A DNA stretch of 64,000 nucleotides from Aldehydirespirator sp965261105 (GTDB lineage Bacteria; Actinomycetota; Acidimicrobiia; Acidimicrobiales; Aldehydirespiratoraceae): positions 4,340,001-4,404,000 of the forward strand of contig CBDHCM010000006.1 in NCBI GenBank assembly GCA_965261105.1. The letters are read 5' to 3'. A model generated the notes under the pieces. The model was given only the letters and a program-made list of their open reading frames with translations. It was not told the DNA's origin and did no database searches. Shown one piece after another: positions 52,053 to 62,282 of the stretch; position 1 is the first letter of the stretch; each line of letters opens with the position of its first letter. The position numbers and the translations under genes are program-made.

Positions 52053-52089
52053 TGCGCCAGACGGTGTCGCTGCTCGCCGGCGGCCGCTG

Positions 52090-53559
52090 ATGGGGTCTGT
52101 GCTGGTGCGCAACGGCCGGCTGCTGGCCGAGGCGGGCGACCTCGAGACCGCCGACCTGCTCATCGAGGACGGCCTCATAGGTGGGCGCGGCCCCTCGCTG
52201 GACGCGCCCGCCGATGCGGAGGTCCTCGACGTGGAGGGGTCGCTGGTCGTGCCGGGGCTGGTCAATGCCCACACCCACTCGAACCAGACGCTCGAGAAGG
52301 GCCTCTGCGATGCTCTGCCGCTCGATGCCTGGATGGTGATCGCCAGCTACGGGGGGGCGGGCGCACTCATGGGTCCCGAGGAGTTGAGGATCGGCGCGCT
52401 CATGGGCGCGGCCGAGATGCTGAGGACCGGCACCACATCCGTCGTCGACTGCGTGCGCGTGGACACGTCGTGCTTCGACGAGGGCCTCGATGCGGTCATG
52501 AACGCGTACATCGACTCCGGGATGAGGGCGGGCGTGGCCGCTCAGTACACCGACCTCGACTTCTTCTCCTCGCTGCCGTTGGAGCTCATCGACGGAGGCG
52601 AGGAACTGGTTCAGCCCCCGAGAGCCGCTCCGGCAGAAGTGTTGGATCGAGTCGACGACTTTCTGAAGCGTTGGCAGCACCGGCATCGGAGGGTCACGCC
52701 GATGCTGGGCCCGTCGTCGCTGCCGCGCTGCTCCACCGAGCTGTTCGAGGCCTCGATCGACCTCGCCTGCCGCCGCGGGGTGCGGCTGCAGACGCATCTG
52801 CTGTCGGCCCGCTCGCAGGTCCCATTCGCTCGGGCCCGGTACGGCGGGTCCACGGTGGACTATCTCGACCGCCTCGGATGCCTCGAGGAATGGGCCTCGT
52901 TCGCCCACGCGATCTGGCTCGACGACGACGAAGTGGCTCGACTGGCGTCCTCGCCGGCCGCCGCGGTCCACAATCCCGTCAGCAACCTCAAGCTCGGGGC
53001 GGGACTGGCGCCGGCTCCCAAGCTGTGGAGTCTGGGCGGGCGGGTGGCCCTGGGCGCGGACGGCGCCAGCAGCAACGACTCCCAGAACATGTGGGAGACC
53101 GTCAAGATGGCCGCCATCCTGCATCGGATCGCGCTCGATCCCGACGACTGGCCGGGATCGTCCGATGCGCTGGGGATGTGCTGGCGGGGCGGCGCATCGG
53201 TGATGGGACAGAACCTGGGACGCCTCGAAGTGGGGGCGCTGGGGGACGTCGCCGTTCTCGGCTGGGGCCAGCTGCTGCCCGGGCCCCCTGAGCAGGTCCG
53301 CCACCAGCTCGTCTACAGCGAACTCGGATCGTCGGTGCGGTGGGTGATCGTCGATGGCGCCGTGGTGGTGCGCGACGGCGCGGTGCAGACCATCGACCTG
53401 CCGGCCGTGCAGGCCGCTGCGGCTGAAATCGCCGAGCGCATCTGGTCCACCCTGCCCGCTCGGCTGGAGCGCTTCGAGGAGGTGGCCCCCATGTTGCGGC
53501 GCCTCGAGAAGGCCGTGTCGAAACTGCCCCTCGACTTTCGCCGCTCGTGCTGCTGGTGA
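52090..53559 (+). CDS. ATZ/TRZ-type metal-dependent amidohydrolase/deaminase
   Basis: This 489-residue amidohydrolase has NAHTHSN (two His ligands), QTHLLSA, FAHAIWLDDDE and the Asp in ALGADGASSND. Length and motifs match guanine deaminase/atrazine chlorohydrolase-like enzymes that deaminate or dehalogenate N-heterocycles. The start at 52090 shares its A with the preceding stop. It is the last large enzyme of the catabolic unit. An S-adenosylhomocysteine or 8-oxoguanine deaminase-like activity is an alternative. Confidence 0.85.
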   Translation: MGSVLVRNGRLLAEAGDLETADLLIEDGLIGGRGPSLDAPADAEVLDVEGSLVVPGLVNAHTHSNQTLEKGLCDALPLDAWMVIASYGGAGALMGPEELRIGALMGAAEMLRTGTTSVVDCVRVDTSCFDEGLDAVMNAYIDSGMRAGVAAQYTDLDFFSSLPLELIDGGEELVQPPRAAPAEVLDRVDDFLKRWQHRHRRVTPMLGPSSLPRCSTELFEASIDLACRRGVRLQTHLLSARSQVPFARARYGGSTVDYLDRLGCLEEWASFAHAIWLDDDEVARLASSPAAAVHNPVSNLKLGAGLAPAPKLWSLGGRVALGADGASSNDSQNMWETVKMAAILHRIALDPDDWPGSSDALGMCWRGGASVMGQNLGRLEVGALGDVAVLGWGQLLPGPPEQVRHQLVYSELGSSVRWVIVDGAVVVRDGAVQTIDLPAVQAAAAEIAERIWSTLPARLERFEEVAPMLRRLEKAVSKLPLDFRRSCCW

Positions 53560-53629
53560 CAGCAGGACGCCGATATTGCCGACCGTCCACCCCTCCGAGC
53601 TAGTCCCCTTCGCCAACCCAGGAGTGCCG

Positions 53630-53941
53630 ATGATCAAGCACATAGTGCTCTTCCGGTTCACTGACGACTCCACCGACCGGCAGCGCCAGTCGATGCTCGG
53701 GGAACTGGCCACCTTCCCGGCGCAGTTCCCGGCCATGCGATCGTGGACCATGGGAGAGAACCGGTCGAGCCGCGACGACCGGTACAGCCACGGGCTCGTC
53801 GTCGAGTTCGAGACCGAGGAACAACTGGTCGAGTACCTCGCGACCGAGGCGCACGAGCGATTCGTGCGGGAACGATTCAGACCGATAATTCAGGAAAGGG
53901 CCATCTTCAGCTATGACTTCTCCTCAACATCCGACAACTGA
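53630..53941 (+). CDS. Dabb-family (stress-responsive alpha/beta barrel) protein
   Basis: This 103-residue protein is a Dabb-domain protein (MIKHIVLFRFTDDST, FPAMRSWTMGENRSS, GLVVEFETEEQLVEYLA). Family members are small dimeric enzymes or ligand binders in aromatic and polyketide chemistry. GGAG precedes the ATG at 53630. Its 3' end overlaps the IclR gene by 29 bp in another frame. Confidence 0.8.
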   Translation: MIKHIVLFRFTDDSTDRQRQSMLGELATFPAQFPAMRSWTMGENRSSRDDRYSHGLVVEFETEEQLVEYLATEAHERFVRERFRPIIQERAIFSYDFSSTSDN

Positions 53942-54749
53942 CCCCGGCGACCGCGACACCGATAGCCACCCGGCCACTCTGCGGGACACGGCTCGCGGCC
54001 GCGGAACCAAGAACCAGTCGTTGGAGCGGGCCAGCGCCATCCTCGGGTACTTCAGTGTGAGCAGGCCCGTGCTGACCCTTCAAGAGATCACGGCCCGCTC
54101 CGGGCTGACACGAGCCACGGCCCACCGGTACGTGAGCGTCCTGCGAGATCTGAACCTCCTGAGACTGGATCCGGCGACCAACTATTACAGCCTCGGCTCG
54201 CGCATCTTCACCCTCGCGGCCGCCGCAGCGGCGGGCAATCCGATGGTGCGCATCGTCGGCCCGTTCATGGAGGAACTGGTCCACGACACCAACGAGACCG
54301 CGGTTCTCACGGTCTGGGACGGGGCCGCCCCCGTCGTGCTGCGCGTCGACGACAACGCTGCTCGAGTCGTTCGGGTGAGCATTCAGACCGGGATCCGCCT
54401 GCCGACATGGCAGTCGGCCCACGGGCGAGTGTTCTGCACCTACCTTCCCGCCGAGAATGCCCCTCGCCGGCCTCTGCACCCGGGTGGCGCCGCGCTGGAG
54501 GACGACCTCGAACAGATCCGCGAGACAGGCGTGTCCGTGAACACGAACGAGGCTGAGGGCACCCGGGCGATCGCCTCCGGTGTCTTCGCGAGCGGGAGCC
54601 GCATCGTGGGCTCGATCGGCATCGTGGGCACGTCAGCCTCGGTGCCCGCGGGACCGGATTCCGCGGTGGCCAAGTCGGTGCTGAGCATCGCGACCCGGCT
54701 GTCGTCGGACTTGGGCGAGACGGAGCCGATCGGCAGGGTGCCCGGCTAG
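53913..54749 (+). CDS. IclR-family transcriptional regulator
   Basis: This 278-residue protein has an N-terminal winged helix (SLERASAILGYFS, LTLQEITARSGLTRATAHRYVSVL) and a C-terminal IclR effector domain (GVFASGSRIVGSIGIVGTS). IclR proteins control catabolic operons and bind aromatic or small acid ligands. The first ~33 residues are a polar tail. It is the last gene of the plus-strand cluster and the obvious candidate to regulate it. It overlaps the Dabb gene, so levels of the two are linked. Confidence 0.88.
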   Translation: MTSPQHPTTDPGDRDTDSHPATLRDTARGRGTKNQSLERASAILGYFSVSRPVLTLQEITARSGLTRATAHRYVSVLRDLNLLRLDPATNYYSLGSRIFTLAAAAAAGNPMVRIVGPFMEELVHDTNETAVLTVWDGAAPVVLRVDDNAARVVRVSIQTGIRLPTWQSAHGRVFCTYLPAENAPRRPLHPGGAALEDDLEQIRETGVSVNTNEAEGTRAIASGVFASGSRIVGSIGIVGTSASVPAGPDSAVAKSVLSIATRLSSDLGETEPIGRVPG

Positions 54750-54893
54750 AAGGTCTATGAGTTGCTCCCGGGCGTGTCGGCCCGTGCCAAGAAGTGCCTA
54801 TGGAGTTGACCCTTGCGGTTTCACTATGCCGGACGGTGCCTGTGGATAACACTCCGTGCCGATCCGTCCATTGGAAGATCCATTAGAGAGTCT

Positions 54894-55661
54894 TCAGGGC
54901 TGTAGCTCCCATTCGGCATGGGTGTCGCACACGGAGAGTTGGATCTGCTTGACGGTGATCTTGGCGTCGGACCTGTCCAGCGAGACCCGAGCGGCTGCGG
55001 GGTTCCCGCCGTACGCGCAGTCGATGGTGGGTCCGTCGGCGTCGAACGCGGATTGGGGCGCGTCCGCAAGGGACTCGAAGATGGCAGTGGGGATGTCGAT
55101 GAGTTGGTAGCGGTGCGGCATCGTGGTCCGATCGACCCGGAACGCCCGCAGCATCACGATCGCGTCGACCGCAGCGCAGTACTCCTCGAATAGCTCAAGC
55201 GTGTGTTCCTTCCGCGTGCGCGCTGAGCGGACATCTTGAATCCAGGCCGCTTCGGTCAGCTTGGAGATGTGTGCGGTCGTTTCAGACAGCCGTTGCGCTG
55301 CGGTCGACTTCAGGGACAACCTGCGTTCGTGTCCGTCGGCCGCTTCGACGGTCAGGTCCACGAAGCGCTGCGTGGCCGAGCCGGGAGGGTCCAAGGCCCA
55401 ATCGACGGCCTCGCATGTGTTTCGGAAGGCCGTTTCGAAGCTGGTGAGCCCGAGCGCTTCCACCGTGATGCCGTGGTGAGCAGAGATCATCAGCCCGAAG
55501 TACTCGATCCAGTCTGGCTCGGCGGTGATCCAGGTCGGTTCTGATTCCGGGAACTGGACCCGGGGCGGGTCGGCTAGAGAATCGACCATGCGGGCCACGA
55601 ACCGCACACCCATAGGCGACAACTTGCGGATGCTCCGCTTGAGGGCCTCCCGGTCGTTCAC
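54894..55661 (-). CDS. SmaI-like type II restriction endonuclease
   Basis: This 255-residue protein has a nuclease-like core VDLTVEAADG ... LSLKST (Asp102, Lys118). Segments such as HISKLTEAAWIQ, MLRAFRV, YQLIDIPTAIFES and ITVKQIQLSVCDTHAEWEL parallel, as I recall that protein, SmaI. If so, the target would be CCCGGG. The ATG overlaps the methyltransferase stop by four bases, so methylase is made first. The frame appears intact. Similarity is from memory, not a computed alignment. Confidence 0.7.
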   Translation of the reverse strand: MNDREALKRSIRKLSPMGVRFVARMVDSLADPPRVQFPESEPTWITAEPDWIEYFGLMISAHHGITVEALGLTSFETAFRNTCEAVDWALDPPGSATQRFVDLTVEAADGHERRLSLKSTAAQRLSETTAHISKLTEAAWIQDVRSARTRKEHTLELFEEYCAAVDAIVMLRAFRVDRTTMPHRYQLIDIPTAIFESLADAPQSAFDADGPTIDCAYGGNPAAARVSLDRSDAKITVKQIQLSVCDTHAEWELQP

Positions 55662-56620
55662 AGCGCCAGGCGATGTTCGATCAGGTCGACGAAGGCAGGG
55701 TTCAACTCAATGCCGACCCAGCGGCGATCCAGTTCACGGGCGGCCAGCAGCGTGGTTCCCGATCCGGCGTACGGGTCGAGCACGACGTCGCCGGGTTCGC
55801 TGGTGATCATCACGCACTGGCGAGCCAGCGTCATCGGCATCACCGCCGGGTGGTCGTCAACGCCGCTGTCGGCGGGACGGCGGGGCTCGGTATTGATGTC
55901 CCACACGGTGCGCAGCCGCCGGTCGTTGGGACCCCGCACCGCGTCGACGTCATAGTAGTAGTCCTGGCTCTTGGACAGCAGAAACACCGTCTCATGGGCT
56001 TTGGTGGGACGGTCCTTCACCGACTCGGGATGCGCGTTGGGCTTGTTCCAGATCACCTCCGAACGCAGCCACCATCCCGCGTCCTGCAGCGCCAGCGCAA
56101 GGCGCCAGGGCACCCCGATGAGGTCCTTGGGCTTGAGCCCCTCGGGCGTCGACGGGCGAACCCGCATCGCTCGGGCCCGGTTCTTGCGATCCGGAGCCCG
56201 GTATCGGCGGTTGCCGGAGGTGTAGCTGTCGCCCACGTTGAGCCACACCGTGCCGTCGTCGGTGAGCACCCGGCGCACCTTGTCGAAGGTCACCGCAATG
56301 CTCTTGACGTAATCGCCCAGCGCGTCGTCCCGCCCGATCTGCCCGTCCGCCTCGTAGTCGCGAAGCGACCAATACGGCGGCGACGTCACCACAGTGCGCA
56401 CGCTGCGATCCGGCAGCATGTCGAGCCCCTCCAACGCCGGCCCACAGATCAGCACTGAATCATCCATCTGACCCACGGACTCAGCGTCACCAGAGGCAAC
56501 TCGTCGGTACGGCATCGCCGAGCCCAGTTCCTCGCGGCGCTTCATCGCCTCCGACGCTAACCGCTCCCGTCTCGTCAAGGGAGGATCATCGACACCGTTA
56601 CCGAACAGACGTTCGTTCAT
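55658..56620 (-). CDS. Type II DNA methyltransferase (TSPPYW, likely N4-cytosine)
   Basis: This 320-residue protein is a beta-class amino-methyltransferase: TSPPYW at residues 79-84 (motif IV) near the N-terminus and DPYAGSGTTLLAA (motif I) near the C-terminus. SPPYW is usual for N4-methylcytosine enzymes such as M.SmaI and M.PvuII. A target-recognition region lies between (VWLNVGDSYTSGNRRY, GLKPKDLIGVPWRLAL). The ATG at 56620 gives the family length; an upstream ORF extension is Pro/Arg-rich and overlaps the promoter of the opposite gene. It protects against the adjacent endonuclease. Confidence 0.85.
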   Translation of the reverse strand: MNERLFGNGVDDPPLTRRERLASEAMKRREELGSAMPYRRVASGDAESVGQMDDSVLICGPALEGLDMLPDRSVRTVVTSPPYWSLRDYEADGQIGRDDALGDYVKSIAVTFDKVRRVLTDDGTVWLNVGDSYTSGNRRYRAPDRKNRARAMRVRPSTPEGLKPKDLIGVPWRLALALQDAGWWLRSEVIWNKPNAHPESVKDRPTKAHETVFLLSKSQDYYYDVDAVRGPNDRRLRTVWDINTEPRRPADSGVDDHPAVMPMTLARQCVMITSEPGDVVLDPYAGSGTTLLAARELDRRWVGIELNPAFVDLIEHRLAL

Positions 56621-56715
56621 GTCGGGGCACAGTACGGAAGGCCTATGACACCCCGCTAGCCCTGCGCTTCTGTCGGAGGCTCCTCTAGTCTCCCCGCGCG
56701 CGGAATAGGTAGGCG

Positions 56716-58867
56716 ATGCAGCAGCAGCACGACTTCGAGTACAACCCTGCACTCTCGGCGGCGGCGACGTTCTTGGCCGAGGCGAATGCGTCTCGGTTCC
56801 TTCTTGTGGGCGATTCCTTGGACGGGGGCGAGGGTCTTCCAGAGGGGTTCGAGGCCGTGGACGAGTGCCGCTATTGCTCGGAGGGGGATGGGCCTGTGCC
56901 GTTGGCGCGGGGGAACTACCGGTTTCGGTTTGGTGACGGAAACCGGGTGATGCTCGTGACCGGTGGGGAGTCTCCGGCAAGTGCTGTTCGTGGGAATCGC
57001 ACCCCTGATGCTTCTAGCGCTCTGGAGGTTGCCCGCGATTGGTTCGACCATCTGTGGGCGCTGGCGGATCCGATCCCGCAGCCGGGGTTCGTGGTTCACG
57101 CCGATGTGGCGACTGTCCCCGGTGATCGGGAGACGGTTGTGCGTTCGCGTCGTTTCGGTGCTGGCTCGTGGCGGTACAGGGTGCGGTTGGATGGCAAGGT
57201 CCGGGAATTGCTGGAGAATTCTCTTGTGCCCTTGGTGCTTGAGGGTGATCCGCTGGAGTGGGTTTCTCGGCCGCCTGGCGGCATGCGCGGGGTCGCCGCC
57301 GTGCTGACGCGGGAGAAGCTGGCTGAGCATCTCACCGACACGGTCTTTTCGTTTCGGGCGACCCGGACGGTCTTCAGGGCTTACCAGTTCCGCCCGGTCA
57401 TCAAGATGCTCCGGACCGGGCGGCGCCGGTTGTTGCTGGCCGATGAGGTGGGGCTCGGCAAGACGATCGAAGCCGGACTCGTATGGACCGAGTTCGACGC
57501 GCGTCGCGAGGCCGACAGAGTCCTGGTGGTCTGTCCGTCACGAGCATCTGAATCACGCGCAGATCGCCGAGGCCAAGGGCCTGCTTGGGGAGCTCAACAC
57601 GCTTTCTACGGTGGTCACGCGAACCCGCAAGGCCGAGATTGACGAGGACAAGACCGTGCGCGAGCCCATGATCGTGGATGTTCGGCTCACCGATGCGGAG
57701 CGCCAGCTCTACGACGCGGTCTATGAGTGGCAGCTCAAGCGTGCCGCGGCGCGTGAGATCCACGTTTACTTCATCGGCCAGATGATCTTGCGGTTGGCAG
57801 GGTCCTGTCTACAGGCGACCAGGAGCCACGTCCTGGCGCGGGGCGCTGGAGGGAGCTTCGAGGTGCCGACAGATGAGGACGGCCTGGTTGACGACTCGGT
57901 TCTCTTTGGCGAGGACGCGGCCGACGCTCTCAACGTGCTCGATGACGCCGTGGTGGACGGTTTCGCCGATGACGTGATCCGCAGCGGGCGCTATGTGGGG
58001 CAACCGGAACTCGTGTGGCTCCTGGAGGACTGGGCGGCGACCGCGCCCGGGGCGGCCTGTCGCCGGACCGACGAGGGCGGTAGACCGCTGTGGCTCCACT
58101 TCCGCGGCAACGCCGAACTAGCGGAGAACCTGCTCGGCGTGCAGGCGGAAGGCGAACGCTCGGCGTCAGAGATCGAGGCGCTGCGCACTCTCCTTCAGAA
58201 CGAGATGGACATTCCGCTGTGCCTCGATCAGGAGACAGCTCGACGCCAAGGGGCCGACCTGCTCAATGCCAATCACCCGCTCGTGCGTGCCGCGCCGCGC
58301 ACACCTCACAGCGGGCAGACCCGGTTCGGCGCGCTCGGGATAGCGACAGCCGATGTCGAGCCGGGCGTTTATCTGGTCCTCGTTGCGGTCGCTCACTGGA
58401 AGGGCGTTCGTCCCGCGGCCGAACTCTGGACAGCAGCCACCGACCGGACCGGTCGGCCGGTCGGCCCCGCGCTCGGCGACGCGCTTCTCGCCGCGCTCGC
58501 CGAGGCTGCACTAATACCGAGTCGGCACACCGGCGATTGGGGGGAACGCCACGTGCTGGTGTGCCGCGGCGAATTGGAGAGCCGACACACTGCTGAGGAC
58601 AAACGACGAAGAGCCGAGAACGAGAGAATGATCTTGGCGCGGCGGATCAGCATCGAGGAGTCCTTCGACCGGAAAGTTGCCGACATCGACAAGCGCATAC
58701 AAACGCTTCGAGACGAAGGGAAACCGGCGACCATTCCCATGTTCGAGAGCCAACGCCGCACCCAGGACTACCGCCGCAGCCAAGCCCTGCACACACTTGA
58801 GCAGGCGCGGGCAGGATCGCTTGAACTGGAATACGTCGCGCTCTGCGCACTGGAGGTGTCGCCGTGA
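56716..58867 (+). pseudogene. SNF2-family helicase, frameshifted and internally deleted
   Basis: The first frame (from ATG 56716) encodes an N-terminal domain and Walker A LLLADEVGLGKTIEAG, then VLVVCPS. At about 57540 homology jumps to the +1 frame (HLNHAQIAEAKGLLGELN, VVTRTRKAEI, LTDAERQLYDAV). The DEAH box and motif III between them are missing, and a normal helicase C domain is not seen before the C-terminal tail. The gene therefore lost at least one internal block with a frame change. Intact relatives are RapA/DrmD-like ATPases found in defence loci. The downstream gene overlaps the end by four bases, an old operon arrangement. Confidence 0.75.
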
Positions 58868-60846
58868 CCACCCCACACCGCCGACGCGACGAAATCAACG
58901 ACGAGCAGGCTGTCAACGAGGAATACCTCCGCCATGCGGAGCGCCGAAGGAGCAACTCCCTCAACAGCAGCCGCGGCGTGTCGGCACCGCGGAACGCGCT
59001 CTGGGCGGGGTCGTCTCGGCGCAACTCGAGGCAGGCTCAGGTCATGATCGAGCCGCTGATCGGCCGTGTGGCACTCGACTACAACGACGCCGATCTCAGC
59101 GCCAGCTTCTATGTCGGCAGTTGGCACACGCCGCTGGATCACACTGTGGTGATCAGCTGGGCCGCCAAGTCCGCGCGACTGTTGTTTGCGGGACGCGCCT
59201 CGCGCTGGCACGACCCCGATCCGCGCCGCTTGCGCGCCCGGCGAACGTTCCAGCACCGCGGCGAGCTCATCGCTGATTTCTACGATGACGTCGAACCGGG
59301 CGAAGCCGATCCCGACACCGTGTTCGCGCGCCAGTCCAGGACTCTCCACGTCCCCCCCGGTGCCCGGGAGCGGTGGCCTTGGCGGCGAATCGGCGACCAC
59401 GATCGAGCCCACTCCCGCCGGCCGTCCCCCTTTGGTCGACCCTCATGCCGGCTCACCGAGGCCCGACGTGCCTGTGACGAGGCGTCCATCAGGCCCGAGC
59501 AAACGCGCAGCTGAGGATATTCCCGGAAGTTCTCCGAAACCGATCGAGGCCGAACCGCCGACCGACGAATCGGACGCTAGGGGTGTGTCCGCCGCCCCGA
59601 CTGCTTCCGACATCGAACTCCAGCGGGCGCCTGACCTCGTTATGGACGCGATTTCCAGGCCGCGCTCGGATCGTCTGCGCTCAGTCCTGCGCACGCTCCA
59701 GCCCGACCAGCATCGCCTCGTCACCTGGCCGGCCACCGAGCATCTTGTCGTGCAGGGCCACCCAGGCACCGGCAAGACGGTCGTCGCCACCCACCGGGCT
59801 GCCTACCTAACACACCCCGAGCATGATCGAGACCCGAGCGACAGCCATGTTCGACTGACCAGTGTCGGGCTGGTCGGGACCACAGACGTCTGGGCATCGT
59901 ACGTGTGGCAGGTACTCGACGACATCGGCTGCGACGCGTCGCCGACGAGATCATCCACGCCCTTCGGTCGGATCGATCGGTCGCTGCTTGGCTGGACGAC
60001 GAGGAGCACCGAGCGTGGTTGGCAGACGCCGGCGACTACGCCGGGGCCCGCCGGGACTGGTCCTATCTCTTGTTTCTCGCTGGAATCGGGATGTCTGTAG
60101 ACCTCTGCAACTGCAAGGAGAAGTACGAACACCTGATCGTTGACGAAGTTCAGGACATTCGCCCCGCCGAGTGGTGGATCCTCAACGCTCTTCTGCGACG
60201 AGGCAAACGATGGTCACTGTTCGGCGACATGAACCAACGTCGCGCCGACTTCGCCTCTCCGAGCTGGGAGCAACTCCTTCAGGACGAACTAGAACTCGAT
60301 CGGGCCGACGGCTCCAAACTCGGGTACGAAGTCCTGGCCACTGGTTACCGATCGACCCGGCAAATCCTCCGGTACGCCAGCCGCCTGCTCCCGGCGGGCC
60401 AACGCAGTAGCGACGCCCTCCGCGACGGACCAGAGCCGACAGTTCGAAGAGTCGGCCCGAGACAACTGATCCGGAAGGCCCATGAGGAATCCATACAACT
60501 CGCCGAACAGTTCCCAGACGGAACAGTTGCGTTGATCGCATGGGATAGAGACCAACTCGATGAGCTTCGAGGACTCTGTCACAAGTCCGGATGGCGACAA
60601 GCCGAAGACGACCCTTGGATCCTCCACCATCTGGAGACCGCCCACGTTGCCAGGGTTCGCCTGGCGCGCCCCGTCTTCGCCCGGGGCTTGGAGTTCGACG
60701 GGGTAGTGGTCGTAGAACCGGCTGACTATCAGATGAACCTCGGACGGCACGGCTCCCTATACTCCGCCCTCACCCGCGCGAACCAGAAGCTTGTCGTCGT
60801 GCACAGCAAGGCATTGCCCAAAGAACTCAAGAGGCCCCGCGGGTAA
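58864..60846 (+). pseudogene. HelD/UvrD-like superfamily 1 helicase, broken by two frame changes
   Basis: Three pieces are seen. Residues from 58864 resemble the HelD-like N-terminal domain (LIGRVALDYNDADLSASFYV). Near 59400 the frame changes by +1 and continues with DRLRSVLRTLQPDQHRL and Walker A VVQGHPGTGKTVVATH. Near 59940 it returns to the first frame, with LIVDEVQDIRPAEWW (Walker B), GDMNQRR, ATGYRSTRQILRYA and a C-terminal SALTRANQKLVVVHS. Sequence between motif Ia and II looks shortened. The combined pieces equal one SF1 helicase. It follows the SNF2 remnant and is cut off by the IS110 element. Confidence 0.72.
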
Positions 60847-60864
60847 ACGATGCTTCTATGTTTG

Positions 60865-61914
60865 TCAAGTGTTGATTTTGGGGTGTTGGAGGAGGCGGTA
60901 GATCTGGCGGGCGATGTAGCGTTTGAGGCAGCGTTGGGCTTCTCGGGGGGTTTTGCCTTCGGCGGTTCGTTTGGCGATGTAGGCCTGGGTGTGGGGGCAG
61001 TAGCGGCTGCGGGTGACGGCGATGGTGTGCAGGGCGCGGTTGAGTTGGCGGTCGCCGCGGCGGTTGAGGCGGTGGCGGGTGTTTTGCCCCGAGGACGCTT
61101 CGAGTGGGGCGACGCCGGCGAGGCGGGCGAAGGCTGCTTCGTTGCGCCAGCGGCCGGGGTGTGACCAGGCGATGTAGATCTGCGCGGCGGTGATGGGTCC
61201 GACGCCGGGCTGGTCGAGCAGGTGGGGGGCGACGGCTTCGACGAGCCCGCGGATGCTCGTTTGCAACTCGGCGGCTTCGGCGGTGAGGGTCTTGATCCGC
61301 CGCGCGAGGCTGCGTAGGGCCTGTTTGGTGGCTGTGAGCTCGTCGAGGGGAGCCGCCGGCAGGCGCAACGCGGCGCATTTGGCGACCTGGGCGGCGGTGG
61401 TGAGGCCGCGGAGTTGGTCGCGCAGGTCAACAGGCGCGCTGATGATGAGGGCTTTGAGTTCGTTGATCGCCGCGGTGCGCGCCGTCTGGGCGCCTCGGCG
61501 GGTGGATTCCAGCGCTCGCAGCGCCTCGCGGCGGCCCCGGGCGCGTGGGACGGCGAGGTCTGGGCGTCCGAGAACCTCCCGCGCCGCCCGGCGGGCGTCG
61601 AGGGCGTCGGTCTTGGCGCCGTCGCTGGTCGCCGCGGTGCGGGGGTGGCTGAACTCGATCACCTGCTCGCGGGCCGCGCCGAGGTGCGCGCACGCTCCGG
61701 ACCCGTAGCTGCCCGAGCCCTCCACGGCCCAGGCCCTCGACTCGCGCGACGTGTGGCGGTCCGCCCACGCCACGAGCCGCTGGTAGCCCCCGCGGGTCGT
61801 CTCGAACGCCTCGGTCGCCAGCTCGCCGCCCGTGGACGCCTCCACCAGCGACGCCGTTATCCGATCTCGATCCGGGTCGATGCCGATCACATGATCCACG
61901 ATGTCTGCCAACAC
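60865..61914 (-). mobile_element. IS110-family transposase (DEDD recombinase)
   Basis: This 349-residue protein has a RuvC-like N-terminal domain with the DEDD residues in IGIDPDRD, WAVEGSGSYG and KTDALDARRA. The transposase-20 C-terminal domain reads LLDQPGVGPITAAQIYIAW, FARLAGVAPLEASSGQ and HRLNRRGDRQLNRALH, with the conserved serine. Start is a GTG at 61914. The frame is intact, so the element may be active. It lies 18 bp from the end of the broken helicase and transcribes toward it. IS110 elements lack terminal inverted repeats, so exact ends cannot be set here. Confidence 0.9.
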
Positions 61915-62282
61915 GATGCGTCTCCTTTGTCAGTGTCGTGTGCGCACCGGAAGGGGCCTGATACGACAACACTGTGATGAGTCACACCACCAGGGCGGAC
62001 AGGCTTCTAATCAGGTCTGCACCAGGACGCCGAACCGGCGCCGGCGGCAACATCGGACATCTCGTTTAGAGGACACACAGGTCAGTGGGATTGTGGGTCA
62101 CGACGCCGCCGCCGACACCAGCTTGGCACCCCTGCCGGGACGCGCCCGCCATACTCACAGTGGGATAAGAGGCAGCACCTGGCACCCGAACCTCGTCGGG
62201 CATCTGGCGAAACACGGGAATTGCATGCTGACCACTAGAAAGTGATGCGCGAGCCGACTTGCTCTGACCTAGGACCTTCTCT
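61915..62282 (-). ncRNA. IS110 non-coding end, candidate bridge-RNA region
   Basis: About 370 bp upstream of the transposase start hold no gene. In the IS110 group the 5' non-coding end carries the bridge RNA that guides recombination. This stretch has several short self-complementary words (for example GTGTCGTGTG near 61935 and CACACACAG near 62085), but I could not fold it or identify both guide loops. Part of it may be chromosomal flank. Confidence 0.35.

Noticed and set aside
56621..56980. N-terminal extension of the DNA methyltransferase
   Set aside because: Pro/Arg-rich, overlaps the opposite helicase gene start; family start fits 56620.
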